Source: Zymoseptoria tritici IPO323 | Taxonomy: Eukaryota > Ascomycota > Dothideomycetes > Mycosphaerellales > Mycosphaerellaceae | Reading direction: 5' to 3' | NCBI RefSeq assembly: GCF_000219625.1 | Contig: NC_018214.1 | Span: forward strand, 2,728,001 to 2,792,000 | Length of the DNA: 64,000 nucleotides | Shown here: piece by piece, positions 47,301 through 57,572 of the stretch | Layout of the letters: each line of letters opens with the position of its first letter | How positions within the stretch are numbered: the stretch's first letter is position 1 | Position numbers and translations under genes: made by a program | The notes under the pieces: model-generated | The model's database searches: none | What the model saw: the letters and a program-made list of their open reading frames with translations, nothing else | What the model was told of the DNA's origin: nothing

Positions 47301-47839
47301 ATGCATGATGGTGTTGAAGAGAGGGAGGATGAGGGGAAGAGGGTGAAGGAGAAACTTTAGCGGGTTGAGGGGTGAGGAAGGGGTGGTTGAGAAAGCTTGG
47401 AGAGGAGGTGTATAGAATCCTTGAGAGTGAGAGTGAGTTCGATGAATGCATTTACGACCAGATTTGTGTGGTGTTCAGGGATCATGTCGAGTGTGACTCA
47501 GCTCTGAGAAGATCGCTTGTCAAACGACCTGGGTGAGCAATACTGCTTGTGTGTCTTTCTCCATTTCATGCTCGAATTCTCGGACAAGTCTTCAAGCAAA
47601 ACCTCAAGAGTTGATGATGCAATGACACGAGTACGGAACTGCTCCATCTGAGTCCCTCCACCAAAAAACCAATGAATCTTCAAGATTGTACCCTCTCATA
47701 ACGGTACTTGCTGAATTTCTGTTTCTCGTTGATCATGAATAATATCCGTGACAGTCTTTTCTCCCCTGTCCCGCTCTCCGCAGCCTCATCCTCGTCCTGT
47801 ACAACGCTGCTCGAGACCTTCCCACACCCACTCGCGCTT
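47301..47839. other. Convergent 3' regions of PGI1 and ADA2
   Basis: 539 bp with no supported gene. Purine-rich (GAGAGGGAGGATGAGGGG) directly after PGI1. Confidence 0.5.
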
Positions 47840-49384
47840 CTACTTCGCCGCATTCCCCAACCACCCCATCTCCACAAAAAACTCAAACACCCTCCCCCCC
47901 TTGGTCGTATCAATCCTGCTGATCTCCCGGACATTCTTCTTCTTCAATTTCCCTTCATTCTGCATCGCCACCCTTAAAATATTATCTTTGATGACAAAGT
48001 ACGCTTTCGGGTGGAGTCGGATTTTCGAGCACAGATCTCGTTCTTCCGGCATGAGGAGTTGCCAGTCGGGGGCGGACTCTTCGTCCCAGTGGAGGGGGGT
48101 GATGGTGGGGATTGGTTGGAGGGAGGTCCGGGTTGAGGGGGAGGTTGGGGGAGGGACAGGGTGAGCGGGAGGGGAGGGGTAGAGACGGACGGGCAGGGCG
48201 GTGTCGGTTGTGTATTTTAGGACGTCTTCGGCGACTTCCGGCTGGGCATTAGGATGGGAGGAATTCGGTTTCGGACGGATGGAGTTGGTGAGACGGTCGA
48301 ATTGTCCCGGTAGAGGGGCGTTGCGGGCGGTGCGGGCGGATTTTTCGAGTTCGTATTTTTCCCCTCCTGTGAGGGTTGAGATGCGCATGCGGCGCCATTC
48401 TTGGAGTTGGGAAATGGCTTGGCGGAGGTTTTGTTCGCTTTCGATGTCGGTGGAGAAGGAGATGAAGTCCGGGTGGGACATGATGCGGGCGAAGGGTTTG
48501 AGTTTGGTGTGCAGGTCGCGTTGTTCTTTGGTGCGTTTTTTGTCGATGGCGAGGTTTTTGCGGTAGTCGAGGAGGTTGTGGTTGAAGATTACTCGTTTTC
48601 GGTCGGTGCGTTGAGTGAGGCGGTCGTTGTAGACTGTCATGACGACCATTTTGAGGTCGGTTTCCGGGTCGAAAGAGCCGGTCGCAGGGTTGAGACCCTC
48701 TTCGGGGGAGAACTGCATATGCTGCACCGCTTCCTCCGCTTCGTTGAAGTATTCCGTCTCGAACTCCAATCGTCCCGGCATGTATCCCGCCACCTCGTGG
48801 CAAGATGGCACCGAACTCGTCGGTTTCGCAATCGTCGGTGCCGTCTGCGCACTATCCGCAATCGCCTGCTTCCTCTCCTCAATCCTCCTCTTCTTCCTCT
48901 GCTGAAATTCCTCCCTCGGGACCTCCTCACTCAAACTGACATCCTTCGGACTCGCCCGTTCTGGCAAGGGAAAATTCCTCGACTGGATATACGTCTGCAC
49001 ATAATGATCTCTCACCTCATCCTTTTCCCTATACCCACCAATATGATCCGCGATATCCGCAAAGCTGCCCAGTCCATACTGCTCCGCACCCTCCAACAAC
49101 AACAACTCTTCATCCGCGCCCCAGCCCTCGTCAAAGATGGGTATGCTATGCGGCTCGATGACCTGGTAAGGGTGCGACTTCGGATCGTGGTGGAGGTTGG
49201 ACTGGCCCTGCGCGAAACATGTGACGCAGAGGTCGTAGTCAGGACATGATTTCGAGGCGCAGCGGATGCGGACCGTCGCGGTGATGTCGTTGCTGCAGAC
49301 GTTGCAGATGTATTTGACGCCGCCGCCGGAGGAGCCACCGGCGTCGGTGCGCGGGGCGGATTTGGCCTTGGTGATGAGGCCCAT
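47840..49384 (-). CDS. ADA2: Transcriptional adaptor ADA2 (SAGA subunit)
   Basis: Single exon, 514 aa from the Met at 49384 (MGLITKAKSAPRTD). The frame stays open for 166 codons further upstream, but that part has no family match. Domains in order: a ZZ zinc finger (YICNVCSNDI..CASKSCPDYDLCVTCF, about 25-70), a SANT domain (FDEGWGADEELLLLEGAEQY, LGSFADIADHIG, about 77-125), the conserved ADA2 middle region (GYMPGRLEFETEYFNEAEEA, LKMVVMTVYNDRL, HNLLDYRKNLAIDKKRTKEQ), a Pro-rich linker, and a C-terminal SWIRM domain (DWQLLMPEERDLCSKIRLHP). ADA2 links Gcn5 and Ada3 in the histone acetyltransferase module of SAGA and ADA in the nucleus. The region is convergent with PGI1 and precedes the minus-strand paralogue array. 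Confidence 0.96.
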   Translation of the reverse strand: MGLITKAKSAPRTDAGGSSGGGVKYICNVCSNDITATVRIRCASKSCPDYDLCVTCFAQGQSNLHHDPKSHPYQVIEPHSIPIFDEGWGADEELLLLEGAEQYGLGSFADIADHIGGYREKDEVRDHYVQTYIQSRNFPLPERASPKDVSLSEEVPREEFQQRKKRRIEERKQAIADSAQTAPTIAKPTSSVPSCHEVAGYMPGRLEFETEYFNEAEEAVQHMQFSPEEGLNPATGSFDPETDLKMVVMTVYNDRLTQRTDRKRVIFNHNLLDYRKNLAIDKKRTKEQRDLHTKLKPFARIMSHPDFISFSTDIESEQNLRQAISQLQEWRRMRISTLTGGEKYELEKSARTARNAPLPGQFDRLTNSIRPKPNSSHPNAQPEVAEDVLKYTTDTALPVRLYPSPPAHPVPPPTSPSTRTSLQPIPTITPLHWDEESAPDWQLLMPEERDLCSKIRLHPKAYFVIKDNILRVAMQNEGKLKKKNVREISRIDTTKGGRVFEFFVEMGWLGNAAK

Positions 49385-50174
49385 GGTTTTATGAGGAGGT
49401 CGGCATGTGAGAGATGGAGGAGTCGCGTGAATTTGAGGAGGGTCGTGAAGTGGTGGCCGGGATCTGAAGTGATGGAGAATTGATGAATTGGCTGATCTCG
49501 TGGGGCAAAGTCGCGATTGCTGGGGAAGTGAAGTCGCGGGCTGGTGTTGAAGATCTGCAGCTAAGGACCGGGCCGAGCTCCGGAGATCCTTGGCTCGATC
49601 TGGCGGCGATGAGGAGGGATCGATCTTGCCGAAAGGTTGGTGGACGACGTGCATTCTTTCGTCCTCGATCATTGTATACCACGATACAGTACGACAGAAC
49701 TCGCTCACGGTGTGTTCGTCACTGGGAAGCTCACAGGAGAAAGACACAGCGGTCATTGCTCGCCCAGCTCTTTGAACAATAGCACGGAGTGGAGCTGGGT
49801 TGCGAGAAGACATTACATGGGAACAGGTGAGTTCAGTATTCGTAGTTCGTACTTTCATTCGAACCTGACAGCCTTTGCGCACGCAGGCAATACATGCGTT
49901 GGAACACGGAAGGCGTCAGTTGTATCAACACGGGAGGACTACTGGTTGCAAAGAGGCGAGTAGTTGGATGTCGGAAATGGTGCAATGAAACTATCAACGT
50001 CCTGAGCTTTTTGATCGTTTTATTCATCCCAATCTTCACGTACTGATTCAACGCTGTTCCTGAAAAGGGAGATTCTCAACCGAACGTCAAAACGTCCGGT
50101 CCCCTCGACTATCTCTTGCATGTCATCTCGTACATCGCATGCTTGAGCTACTATCAGGCCTCCTCGTTACCCTC
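49385..50174. other. Upstream region of ADA2
   Basis: Between the ADA2 start and the stop of paralogue 5. Contains the ADA2 promoter; no supported gene. Confidence 0.5.
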
Positions 50175-51395
50175 CTAGGAGCCGCCTTTCTCGGAACTGT
50201 CTGCCTCGGAATTGCCGTCCTCAGAATTGCCATCCTCAGAATTGTCATCCTCAGAATCGTCTTCTTCGGAACTGTCTTCCTCGGAACTGCTCTCGCTATC
50301 CTCCTCGGTCACCTTCACTGTCTCCACCGGCGTCCACGTCGCCCACAGCTCAGGATCGTGGAGAAGCATCCGCAGAATTGCCTCGCCACGAGTCTCTGGG
50401 GCTGACAACTGGTTCACCAAGATGAGCTGCCTGCTCTGCTTATCCGCCAGCACCTTCCTCTTGGGCATGTTGTCGTACACGCTGACTGTCTCGGAAAGTG
50501 CGAGCTGATGCTGCTCGTCTGCTTCGATGCGGATGACTTTGGGGTAGTTCTCCCTCTGTCCGAATCGCAGGCAAACACGGCGGATGTGTTGCAAGTGTGG
50601 TTGTCCGACCTCCGCGAACCAAGTCTTGAGGACGAGGTTGGTATGGCGGGCGGCCATCGGCTCGAAACCAAAGGTGACGATGCTGTTGGTGAAGATGTCT
50701 GCGGCGACATCGGTGCGCAAGGTCGAGCAGACCTGCGAGACTGGCGGCATGATGTTGTGGCGCCCACCGAGCTTGATTTTCATCGCCTCCTCTTCCTCCG
50801 ACGCCGCGTACCCATCGCACTTCTGGTCAATGACAGCAAGGTACTTCTCGTGATTGTCTCTCGCCATATCACCCAGGAGAATGTCGACGACTTCGATGTA
50901 TTGTCCATGGAGCGGAAAGCCAGGAATGAAGGTGTACACGCGGCTGCGCAGTTCAGTGGGCAGGTCCAAGAACCGAAATGGTTGCGCAATCTTCTTGAGG
51001 TGGGCGAGCAGGCGCGGTGCGTCCACGAGATCTTCGACTGGCACGCGTTGAAGGATTTCGATGCGCACATGTGTGCAGATGATGCTTGCAGCCCGCATCG
51101 ACATCTCGCGGAAGCTGTCGTCTTTGCGGTTGGCCTCTGTCAAGACTTGATGGAGACCTTTAGCTCTGTTGGGTGGTGTACCGGGCTTGACTGGGCGGAG
51201 AGCTGATTCTGGGTGGAGAGTTGAATCTGTGATGCTGCCATCGGCATTCCGGATTCTGATCTTCTGCGGGACTGTGTCTTCCTCGGCGACCGGATCCGAT
51301 TTGGACTTGAGCAGCTCGAAGATGTTGCCGCGCCAGGCATTGAAATTGCCGGTGGAGAGATCAAGCATGTCCGGAGACTTTGTGGTGGACGCCAT
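50175..51395 (-). CDS. Gag-like/F-box-like (2EXR-type) paralogue 5, acidic repeat tail
   Basis: Single exon, 406 aa from the Met at 51395 (MASTTKSPDMLDL). The frame is open 63 codons further upstream but that part lacks family similarity. N-terminal Gag-like block LDLSTGNFNAWRGNIFELL, a charged insert, the helix MRAASIICTHVRIEILQRVP, LLAHLKKIAQ, then the bridge PFRFLDLPTELRSRVYTFIP and GFPLHGQ shared with paralogues 6 and 7. Second block MPPVSQVCSTLRTDVAADIF, third LQHIRRVCLRFG. The C-terminus is a strongly acidic Ser/Glu/Asp tail built from five-residue repeats (SEDDN, SEDGN, SEDGN, SEADS), encoded by 15-bp DNA repeats at about 50205-50310. No signal peptide. Acidic tails of this kind are common in nuclear or chaperone-bound proteins; here the role is unknown. 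Confidence 0.75.
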   Translation of the reverse strand: MASTTKSPDMLDLSTGNFNAWRGNIFELLKSKSDPVAEEDTVPQKIRIRNADGSITDSTLHPESALRPVKPGTPPNRAKGLHQVLTEANRKDDSFREMSMRAASIICTHVRIEILQRVPVEDLVDAPRLLAHLKKIAQPFRFLDLPTELRSRVYTFIPGFPLHGQYIEVVDILLGDMARDNHEKYLAVIDQKCDGYAASEEEEAMKIKLGGRHNIMPPVSQVCSTLRTDVAADIFTNSIVTFGFEPMAARHTNLVLKTWFAEVGQPHLQHIRRVCLRFGQRENYPKVIRIEADEQHQLALSETVSVYDNMPKRKVLADKQSRQLILVNQLSAPETRGEAILRMLLHDPELWATWTPVETVKVTEEDSESSSEEDSSEEDDSEDDNSEDGNSEDGNSEADSSEKGGS

Positions 51396-51933
51396 GATGG
51401 TAGACCTCGAGGATGTTAGTTGCTGTACTAAGAAGCTCTCTGGAAAAGAAAACCTTTGACTTCGAAACAACAACACAATTGGAAACAAGACTCTTGGCAT
51501 GAAAACATACGGGAGGATCCGCCGACACGTCGCTCGATACAGACAGAGAGGCGCTGATCGTAAGCTCGTACGAGAAGGAAGCAAACAGACTCAAGTTGTC
51601 CTATGCCGGGCTCGATGGTTCGAGCCATGTTGAGATCATCCAGGACCTTTTGTTCAGGGAAGTAAGGCCCATCAAAAACAAGCGCCTGAATCTACCGTCA
51701 AAGCCGAGTACGCATTACGAACATGACTGTGGATTTGAAAGTGGACCGATTCAGCAGCAGTAGTCACAAGCAAGAAGGTATTGTCTGACTGTACGGGCAT
51801 GCCATTGTAGAAAGACACATCGACTTCTCCGAGCCTCCGAGCCTCGTCGCGAGCAGTTCACATGCCGAAATGCCTCTCTTGACTGCATCTCTCGTAGCCA
51901 TCGCGCAATCCGCATCCTGGACCCGGTTCAAAT
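51396..51933. other. Intergenic between paralogues 5 and 6
   Basis: 538 bp; promoter of paralogue 5 and 3' region of paralogue 6. No supported gene. Confidence 0.5.
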
Positions 51934-52950
51934 CTACCTCAATCTCACCGCATTGATCACCTCCCGAACAGCGACGTCGTCGGAAAGCGCCCGAAGAAAG
52001 ACCTTATCCCTTGCCACTGGACCTGACTCCTCCTCCACCATCACCAAATGCTTGATCAACGAGCGGACCCGATCCTGGACTGCGCCCTCGTAGACAGTGC
52101 GCGCCACAGTGAAGTGTGTCTTGTTGTCCTTCTCGACGCTGATCGTGACGATTTCTTGTACCCCGCGGGTGTTGAATGTCATGCAGAGACCTTGAATGTC
52201 CTTCAGGTATGACTGCGCGACTTCCGCAGCCCAGGTCTGAAGCATGGCGGAGACGAAAGGTCCGGAAATTTCCACAAATTGGAAGAGGAAATTGCGGTTC
52301 TTGAAGAGCTCCCTGGACACCTCGGCGCGCATGATCGAGCAGACCTGCGTGATTGGAAGCTTGATGCTGAAGCGTTTGTTGCTGCATATGTCACCGTCCA
52401 GCCTGTTGGACTTCTTCATGGCCTGGGAAATCTTCATGCCGACTTCGTCGTCTCCATCCTCCCATACAGCGGTACTCTTCATCTGCTGCTTCTCCTCAGC
52501 CTTTGGCGTGGCCTTGTCCGTGATCTTCGGCTTGACAGTGACGTTGGCGATGGTGATAGTCTGATGCTTGATCGGAAAGTCAGGCAGGAAGGAGTAAACT
52601 CGCATGCGGATCTCGGGAGGAAGGTCCATGAAGCGGAAGGTGCGGCACCGAGACTTCACAGCATCCAGCAGCCGTGGGGTGTCCGTCATTTGCGCAGACG
52701 GGACACGTCGAAGAATGTCGGTGTGGATGAGCGGGAGGATCATCACGGCTGCTCGGACGGATCGCTCGAAGAAATCTTCCTCGCCGCGGTAGGCGTCGGT
52801 CAGACAGCGAGCGATGTGGAGAGAATCCGCCAGCCAGAAGATCTTTCCGCGCCATTCGTTGAAGTCGTCGCCAATGGAGAGGCGAAGCTCGGTCCTAGGC
52901 TGATGGCTCTGGAGGATATGATCCCGGTATTCGTTCGCCGGGGTCGCCAT
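51934..52950 (-). CDS. Gag-like/F-box-like (2EXR-type) paralogue 6
   Basis: Single exon, 338 aa from MATPANEYRD at 52950 (an in-frame Met at 52998 would add 16 His-rich residues). Layout: ELRLSIGDDFNEWRGKIFWL (Gag-like start, same D-F-x-x-W-R-x-K-I-F pattern as paralogue 7), the helix VRAAVMILPLIHTDILRRVP, LLDAVKSRCR, bridge TFRFMDLPPEIRMRVYSFLP and DFPIKHQT, then a Lys/Glu/Thr-rich insert of about 60 residues, the second block LPITQVCSIMRAEVSRELF, and a third block YLKDIQGLCMTFN. C-terminal helical region ends VREVINAVRLR. No introns. Closest in the window to paralogues 5 and 7, so the minus-strand array probably arose by local tandem duplication after it split from the plus-strand set. Confidence 0.75.
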   Translation of the reverse strand: MATPANEYRDHILQSHQPRTELRLSIGDDFNEWRGKIFWLADSLHIARCLTDAYRGEEDFFERSVRAAVMILPLIHTDILRRVPSAQMTDTPRLLDAVKSRCRTFRFMDLPPEIRMRVYSFLPDFPIKHQTITIANVTVKPKITDKATPKAEEKQQMKSTAVWEDGDDEVGMKISQAMKKSNRLDGDICSNKRFSIKLPITQVCSIMRAEVSRELFKNRNFLFQFVEISGPFVSAMLQTWAAEVAQSYLKDIQGLCMTFNTRGVQEIVTISVEKDNKTHFTVARTVYEGAVQDRVRSLIKHLVMVEEESGPVARDKVFLRALSDDVAVREVINAVRLR

Positions 52951-53634
52951 ATTGCTGGAAGAATTGTAATGCAAGTGAGGGTGTTGGTGTCGTGACAAAG
53001 CTTGGAGCGGCGCAAATGAAGTATAGGCAGCGAAATTGAGCCGAACTTTGGCCGATATCAGGACCGAATGAAGTGAATGTAAAATATGCCATCGGCAACC
53101 AGAACACTAGGATGTCGCATGCGAGTTTCATTCGCTAGGTCGTGTTAACTGTACATTTTACTCGCGGAGTACACTGACCACGCTTGATTTGGTCCTCCCG
53201 GAAAAGCTAACGAAATGAAGCCTTATGCACGGAGTTGAATGTGAGATGGGACATCGCGTTGTCACAGGACAGCGAGATGAGACGGGGGAGCAGAGACAAT
53301 TTTCGTTCACAGATCAACGCGCAGGTTGCACTCATGGTGATAGCAGATCTCTGACGTGCTGGACTCTGCTCCGTCGGCCTGATCGCTCTCAACTCCGCTC
53401 GCAGATGAGCTGCGATAAGAAAGGAGCAAATAATCGAAGACTGAAAGAGGCACCGAATAGAGCTCGTTTGTGGGACGGTGTCGTACTCCACCGCCACTTG
53501 ACACGGCGGCATGGTCGTGTGGCGCGAACGCGGAAAGCAAATGGAAGCAACCGAAGGACAAGTGCTGCATCCTGACCGCGATTGGGCTCAGATCGTTTCG
53601 CCGCAGACGTTTCCTCCCCCATACGATGCGCCCC
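52951..53634. other. Intergenic between paralogues 6 and 7
   Basis: 684 bp; promoter of paralogue 6 and 3' region of paralogue 7. Overlapping frames on both strands have no recognisable content. Confidence 0.5.
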
Positions 53635-54501
53635 TCAGTACGTCGTCCACATCTCGGCATTGTCGAGAATCATCTGACGAAGCGCCTCTCCACCCGTCGC
53701 GGCTGACTTCTTGTTCGCTTGAAGGACCTTCTTGTTCAATTTGGCGGACCACTCCTTACGCCCAGGATGGTATCTGTTAGGCTTCTTCTTTTCCAAGTGT
53801 ATCTTGTTGTCTGCACCGGCGGTCAGCGTGATTATGATTGGATGCATGTTGAAGTTGAATAGGAGGCGGTATCCCCCAATATGATGGTAGTGATGTTGCG
53901 CAACCTGGCTGATCCAAGTCTTGAATGTCGAGTGGATTAGATGCGCGGGGGCGGCGCGTCCGAATTGGAAGCTGAACACGCGATTCCTGAAGATGGCCCT
54001 GGATGTTTCGATGCGCATGATTGTGCAAACTTGCGCGACGGCAGGCATGACGTTGCGCCGGCCCTTGAGCCTGTCGTGCTTCTTCGAGCCGAGATACAGC
54101 ATATCCGCAGCTCTGATGATCTTTTTATCGCTCGGAAAGCCAGGCAGGAATGAGTAGATAAGGCTGCGGATCTCAGCAGTGTGTGCCATGAAATCGTATG
54201 CCTTGCACGTGGTCTTCAGGTGGGCCAAGAGACGCGGCGCATCCATTCTGTCGTTGTCGGGCACGCGCTCGAGGATGTCAATCGAGACATGGCTGTGAAT
54301 GATAATGGCAGCCTGGAAAGATCTCTGGCGAGAGCTTGATTGGCCGCGTTGGTGATCCGTCAAGGCGCTCTCGTAGCCGTGAGTTCTTGAGTTGCGCGGT
54401 GACCTTGACTTCACCACGTAGAAGATCTTGCTGCGCCAGTCGTTGTAGTCGTCGCCGATCCCGAGGAAGACCTTGCTCGGTGGTGCAGAATCGGAGGCCA
54501 T
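53635..54501 (-). CDS. Gag-like/F-box-like (2EXR-type) paralogue 7
   Basis: Single exon, 288 aa from MASDSAPPSK at 54501. It has VFLGIGDDYNDWRSKIFYVV, the helix QAAIIIHSHVSIDILERVP, LLAHLKTTCK, then a diverged bridge AYDFMAHTAEIRSLIYSFLP and GFPSDKK. The usual LP of the F-box-like motif has become HT here, so its F-box function, if any, may be lost. Second block MPAVAQVCTIMRIETSRAIF; third block YHHIGGYRLLFNF. The C-terminal third is Lys-rich and basic. No introns, no signal peptide. It heads the minus-strand array; the GH2 gene ends 282 bp further right on the same strand. Confidence 0.72.
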   Translation of the reverse strand: MASDSAPPSKVFLGIGDDYNDWRSKIFYVVKSRSPRNSRTHGYESALTDHQRGQSSSRQRSFQAAIIIHSHVSIDILERVPDNDRMDAPRLLAHLKTTCKAYDFMAHTAEIRSLIYSFLPGFPSDKKIIRAADMLYLGSKKHDRLKGRRNVMPAVAQVCTIMRIETSRAIFRNRVFSFQFGRAAPAHLIHSTFKTWISQVAQHHYHHIGGYRLLFNFNMHPIIITLTAGADNKIHLEKKKPNRYHPGRKEWSAKLNKKVLQANKKSAATGGEALRQMILDNAEMWTTY

Positions 54502-54782
54502 GATGTGCTTGTGCACTTTCTTGTTGTGAGGGGCGCTGGAGAGAGGTTGGCGGCTGAGCCCTGCGCGGAAGATTTCAAGACAGTACGGCGGGATCTATGC
54601 GGCAGCAGGATTATATACGCAAGATGCGGCTCTGGCGACAGCCTGAGAGAGACCATTTGTGCTGCGGGAACGAGGAAGCGGATCCGTCCAGAAAGACCTC
54701 CATGCAGAGGCTTGTTTGTTCTGGAAATTGCCCGAGCCATACCGACCAGGAAGCAATCGCGTAGATCCGCTCCGCACCAGCA

Positions 54783-56882
54783 TCACCGCCCGACTCTGTT
54801 CTTGAAGTACACCTCCTGCACCCGATCCATCAACTGCTTCATCTGGCCAGCGGGTAACTTCTCCTTTCGGTCGTAGGTGTACAACCCGTTCTGCTCTTGT
54901 TCAATGTCCGTGAATTGTGTCCAGACGATCCCGCAGCAGTGCCCAGCTTTCACGACCCCCATCATCAAGCCTTCAACTCGGTTCAGCAGATCCTGCGCAT
55001 CTTTCGCCGTTGTGTAGCCCCAATTGCCTTTGCGCGATTCATCGTTGGCAGCCGCGATATTCACGCCTCCGAACTCAGTGCACATCACCGGCGCACCATG
55101 AACATGCCTCGATCCTTCGTCTTTGATCCCATGTTTGCTGTAGATCGGTCCAATGAACATGGACCTCCCACGTCCGATGATTTCCTTGAGCGACTGACAC
55201 CGCTCGGCCATGCCTGGACCATCGGCATAGTCGTGGAAAGAAGAAATGTCAGTAATGACATGCTCCCAGCCGCAGTTGTCGTTGATGGGTCTCGTAGGAT
55301 CGTACGCCTTCGTGGTCCAGTAGATCGAGCGGATGTGATCACGCTGTCTCTTGTCTCCACCGAGGTCTGGATATCCCCAGCTCTCATTGACTGGCGTCCA
55401 GGTTACCACAGACGGAAAGTTGATGTCTCTCCGTATCATCTCCATCCACTCTTGGTCAAAGCGCTGCATTGCATCAACACTGAAGTGGTAGCAATTTGCC
55501 ATCTCACCCCAGACCAGGAAGCCGAGTCGGTCAGCCCAGTACATGAACATTGGTTCCTCCACCTTTTGATGCTTCCGGCAGCCATTGAAGCCCATCGCTT
55601 TTGCGAGCTCGATGTCTCTGCGCAATGCATCGGAAGAAGGCGGAGTCATGAGGGTCTCCGGCCAATACCCTTGATCCAGGAAGAGAGCCTGAAAGTATGG
55701 ACGACCGTTCAGTCGGAACGTGCCATCGCCGGTCGTCCAATTCAGCGAGCGCATGCCGGTCGTAGTGTGCACTTCATCCAGACATTGATCTTCTCGATCC
55801 AGCAACCGGAGTTTGATATCGTATAGTAGCGGATGTTCTGGCGACCAGAGTGTTACGCCATTTCGCCATCGGGAAGGATCAGACAGGACTCCTTCTGCCA
55901 AGTATACAGGCGGGAGCTGTTGAATGTGCTCATTTGACAGACGCATATTGACGTCCGTCAACCGGACAAAGTCCTCGTCTCTTGCGAGCTCTTTCCGCCC
56001 AGATCCCACTACAACGCCACCCAAGCTGGTCTCAACCACGATTGACAGACTTTGCCCGACACGCCGCCCGGAGACACATACTCGAGCATCCAGCGCACCT
56101 TCTTCGATCTTGTCCGATCGTAATATGGTGCCGCCACTGCCATCAACAATGCGTGCGGCTGGTACACTCTCGAGCCACACGGACTGCCAGATACCGCTGC
56201 TTGGCGTGTAGAAGATTGACTCGGGCTGGGGACCCCAGAACTGTTTTCCTCTCGGTTGTGCAAGATCGTACGCCGAGTCAAAGACGCGGACCGTCAAACG
56301 CTTTGGTGTTTCCGATGGACTCCGCTGGATGACTTCGGACAGGTCAAGATCGAAAGGGACATGTCCTCCTCGATGTTCGCCGACGAGATAGCCGTCCAGC
56401 CACACTTTCGCGTGGTAGTCTACCGCTCCGAAGCGGAGTAGTAGTCGTTGACCGTTTGCGAGATCTTGAGGGCTGCGAAGGTCTTCAATACGTCGCTCGT
56501 ACCATAGGACTTGATGTACGCCACGCTCATTGATCCCGGATGCGGGGCATTGGAAGACGAAAGGGACCTGGATCGTTCTTTTTGCGGTCGGCTTCGTCTC
56601 AGAACTTGGTGCGTGGCTAGGCAAAGCATTCAGTTGCCATGACTGAAGGATACCAATATCCTCGTCGTCGAATAAGAAGTCCCATGGTCCGTTGAGACTC
56701 TCCCAGCGAAGGTCCGCCCGCTTGAAGTCCCGTCGGGGATACGTATCGTCCTCAGCCATGACAGGTTCGGAGAAAGCGGCGGCCCGGTCTGATTGCAGTG
56801 GGTACTGTGTCTGTCGTGCGAGGTGTGCTTGCGGTGTGGACTCCTTCCGATCCCGTTTGACGAGCTTGGACAGCCTGCGCAT
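54783..56882 (-). CDS. Glycoside hydrolase family 2 protein (beta-galactosidase/glucuronidase-like)
   Basis: Single exon, 699 aa from the Met at 56882; the frame is open to 57155, but the extra part is Cys/Arg-rich without family features. Layout follows GH2: an N-terminal sugar-binding jelly roll (RADLRWESLNGPWDFLFDDE, VPFVFQCPASG, WYERRI, GAVDYHAKVWLDG), an immunoglobulin-like middle domain, and a TIM barrel with RLNGRPYFQALFLDQGYWPE. The acid/base Glu is in TWTPVNESWG near residue 497 and the likely nucleophile Glu in MCTEFGGVN near 601. No signal peptide, so probably intracellular; substrate unknown (galactoside, glucuronide or mannoside types all possible). The C-terminus (GHCCGIVWTQFTD, YTYDRKEKLPAG) has a diverged duplicate fragment at 59497-59664. 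Confidence 0.9.
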   Translation of the reverse strand: MRRLSKLVKRDRKESTPQAHLARQTQYPLQSDRAAAFSEPVMAEDDTYPRRDFKRADLRWESLNGPWDFLFDDEDIGILQSWQLNALPSHAPSSETKPTAKRTIQVPFVFQCPASGINERGVHQVLWYERRIEDLRSPQDLANGQRLLLRFGAVDYHAKVWLDGYLVGEHRGGHVPFDLDLSEVIQRSPSETPKRLTVRVFDSAYDLAQPRGKQFWGPQPESIFYTPSSGIWQSVWLESVPAARIVDGSGGTILRSDKIEEGALDARVCVSGRRVGQSLSIVVETSLGGVVVGSGRKELARDEDFVRLTDVNMRLSNEHIQQLPPVYLAEGVLSDPSRWRNGVTLWSPEHPLLYDIKLRLLDREDQCLDEVHTTTGMRSLNWTTGDGTFRLNGRPYFQALFLDQGYWPETLMTPPSSDALRRDIELAKAMGFNGCRKHQKVEEPMFMYWADRLGFLVWGEMANCYHFSVDAMQRFDQEWMEMIRRDINFPSVVTWTPVNESWGYPDLGGDKRQRDHIRSIYWTTKAYDPTRPINDNCGWEHVITDISSFHDYADGPGMAERCQSLKEIIGRGRSMFIGPIYSKHGIKDEGSRHVHGAPVMCTEFGGVNIAAANDESRKGNWGYTTAKDAQDLLNRVEGLMMGVVKAGHCCGIVWTQFTDIEQEQNGLYTYDRKEKLPAGQMKQLMDRVQEVYFKNRVGR

Positions 56883-57572
56883 ACCACCACGCAAACAACA
56901 GGACAATTCCCGTCTTGACCTGACCAGCAAACTCTCAGGGTTCTTCAATAGCAAGATCAAGCGCAAGCTTTCAGCATCCGGTACCTTGGGACAGCGCAGT
57001 GGTAGTCGAGAGCCAAACGCTGTTACGTTGAGTCCAGCAGCGGTGCAAGCACAGCGCCAGGATAACTTGCAACGTGGTCGAGATAGCCAATGACGTTCGG
57101 ACAGAGGACCCGTGTAGTTGACTTGTGTCGGACCGTTGGGGACAACGGCCGGCAAGCTTGAATAGCGCTCCGGTAAGCTGGCGGGACAGGTATTGGCAAA
57201 GTAGCAGTACGGGGCTGTAACCGTGCAGATAAGTTATCGCTACGGGTAAGTAAGCGTACAGGTAAATTACCAAAACAAGACAATGGGCGTGTGAGTGACC
57301 TGGTCGTGTATTTTCGTTGTAACAACGATGAGACGGAGAGGTGCGGTGAGGTGAGGTGAGGTGGCAATTTCAAGTTGATGCCTCAGGCTTGCAGATTTTC
57401 TACGTCGCAGAATAGGAGCGGTGAGTTTTGTCTGCATATGCCATGTACAATGACTCGTGAACTTCCTCTTATGATGAATAAGAGAGGTAAAGCTACCTAC
57501 TGCATGTGCTTCTGCAAATTGTTGGCGCTCCTCACTCAATCCATGGTCCGCCAGCTGCAGCAGGTTGTCCGC
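56883..57572. other. Intergenic
   Basis: Upstream of the GH2 gene and downstream of the small gene at 57573. A GGTGAGGTGAGGTGAGGTGG run lies at about 57343-57362. No supported gene. Confidence 0.5.

Noticed and set aside
48401..49249. 282-codon plus-strand open frame
   Set aside because: Antisense shadow of ADA2, whose protein is unambiguous.
51610..51630. GGTTCGAGCC, a B-box-like sequence
   Set aside because: No matching A-box upstream and no acceptor-stem pairing.
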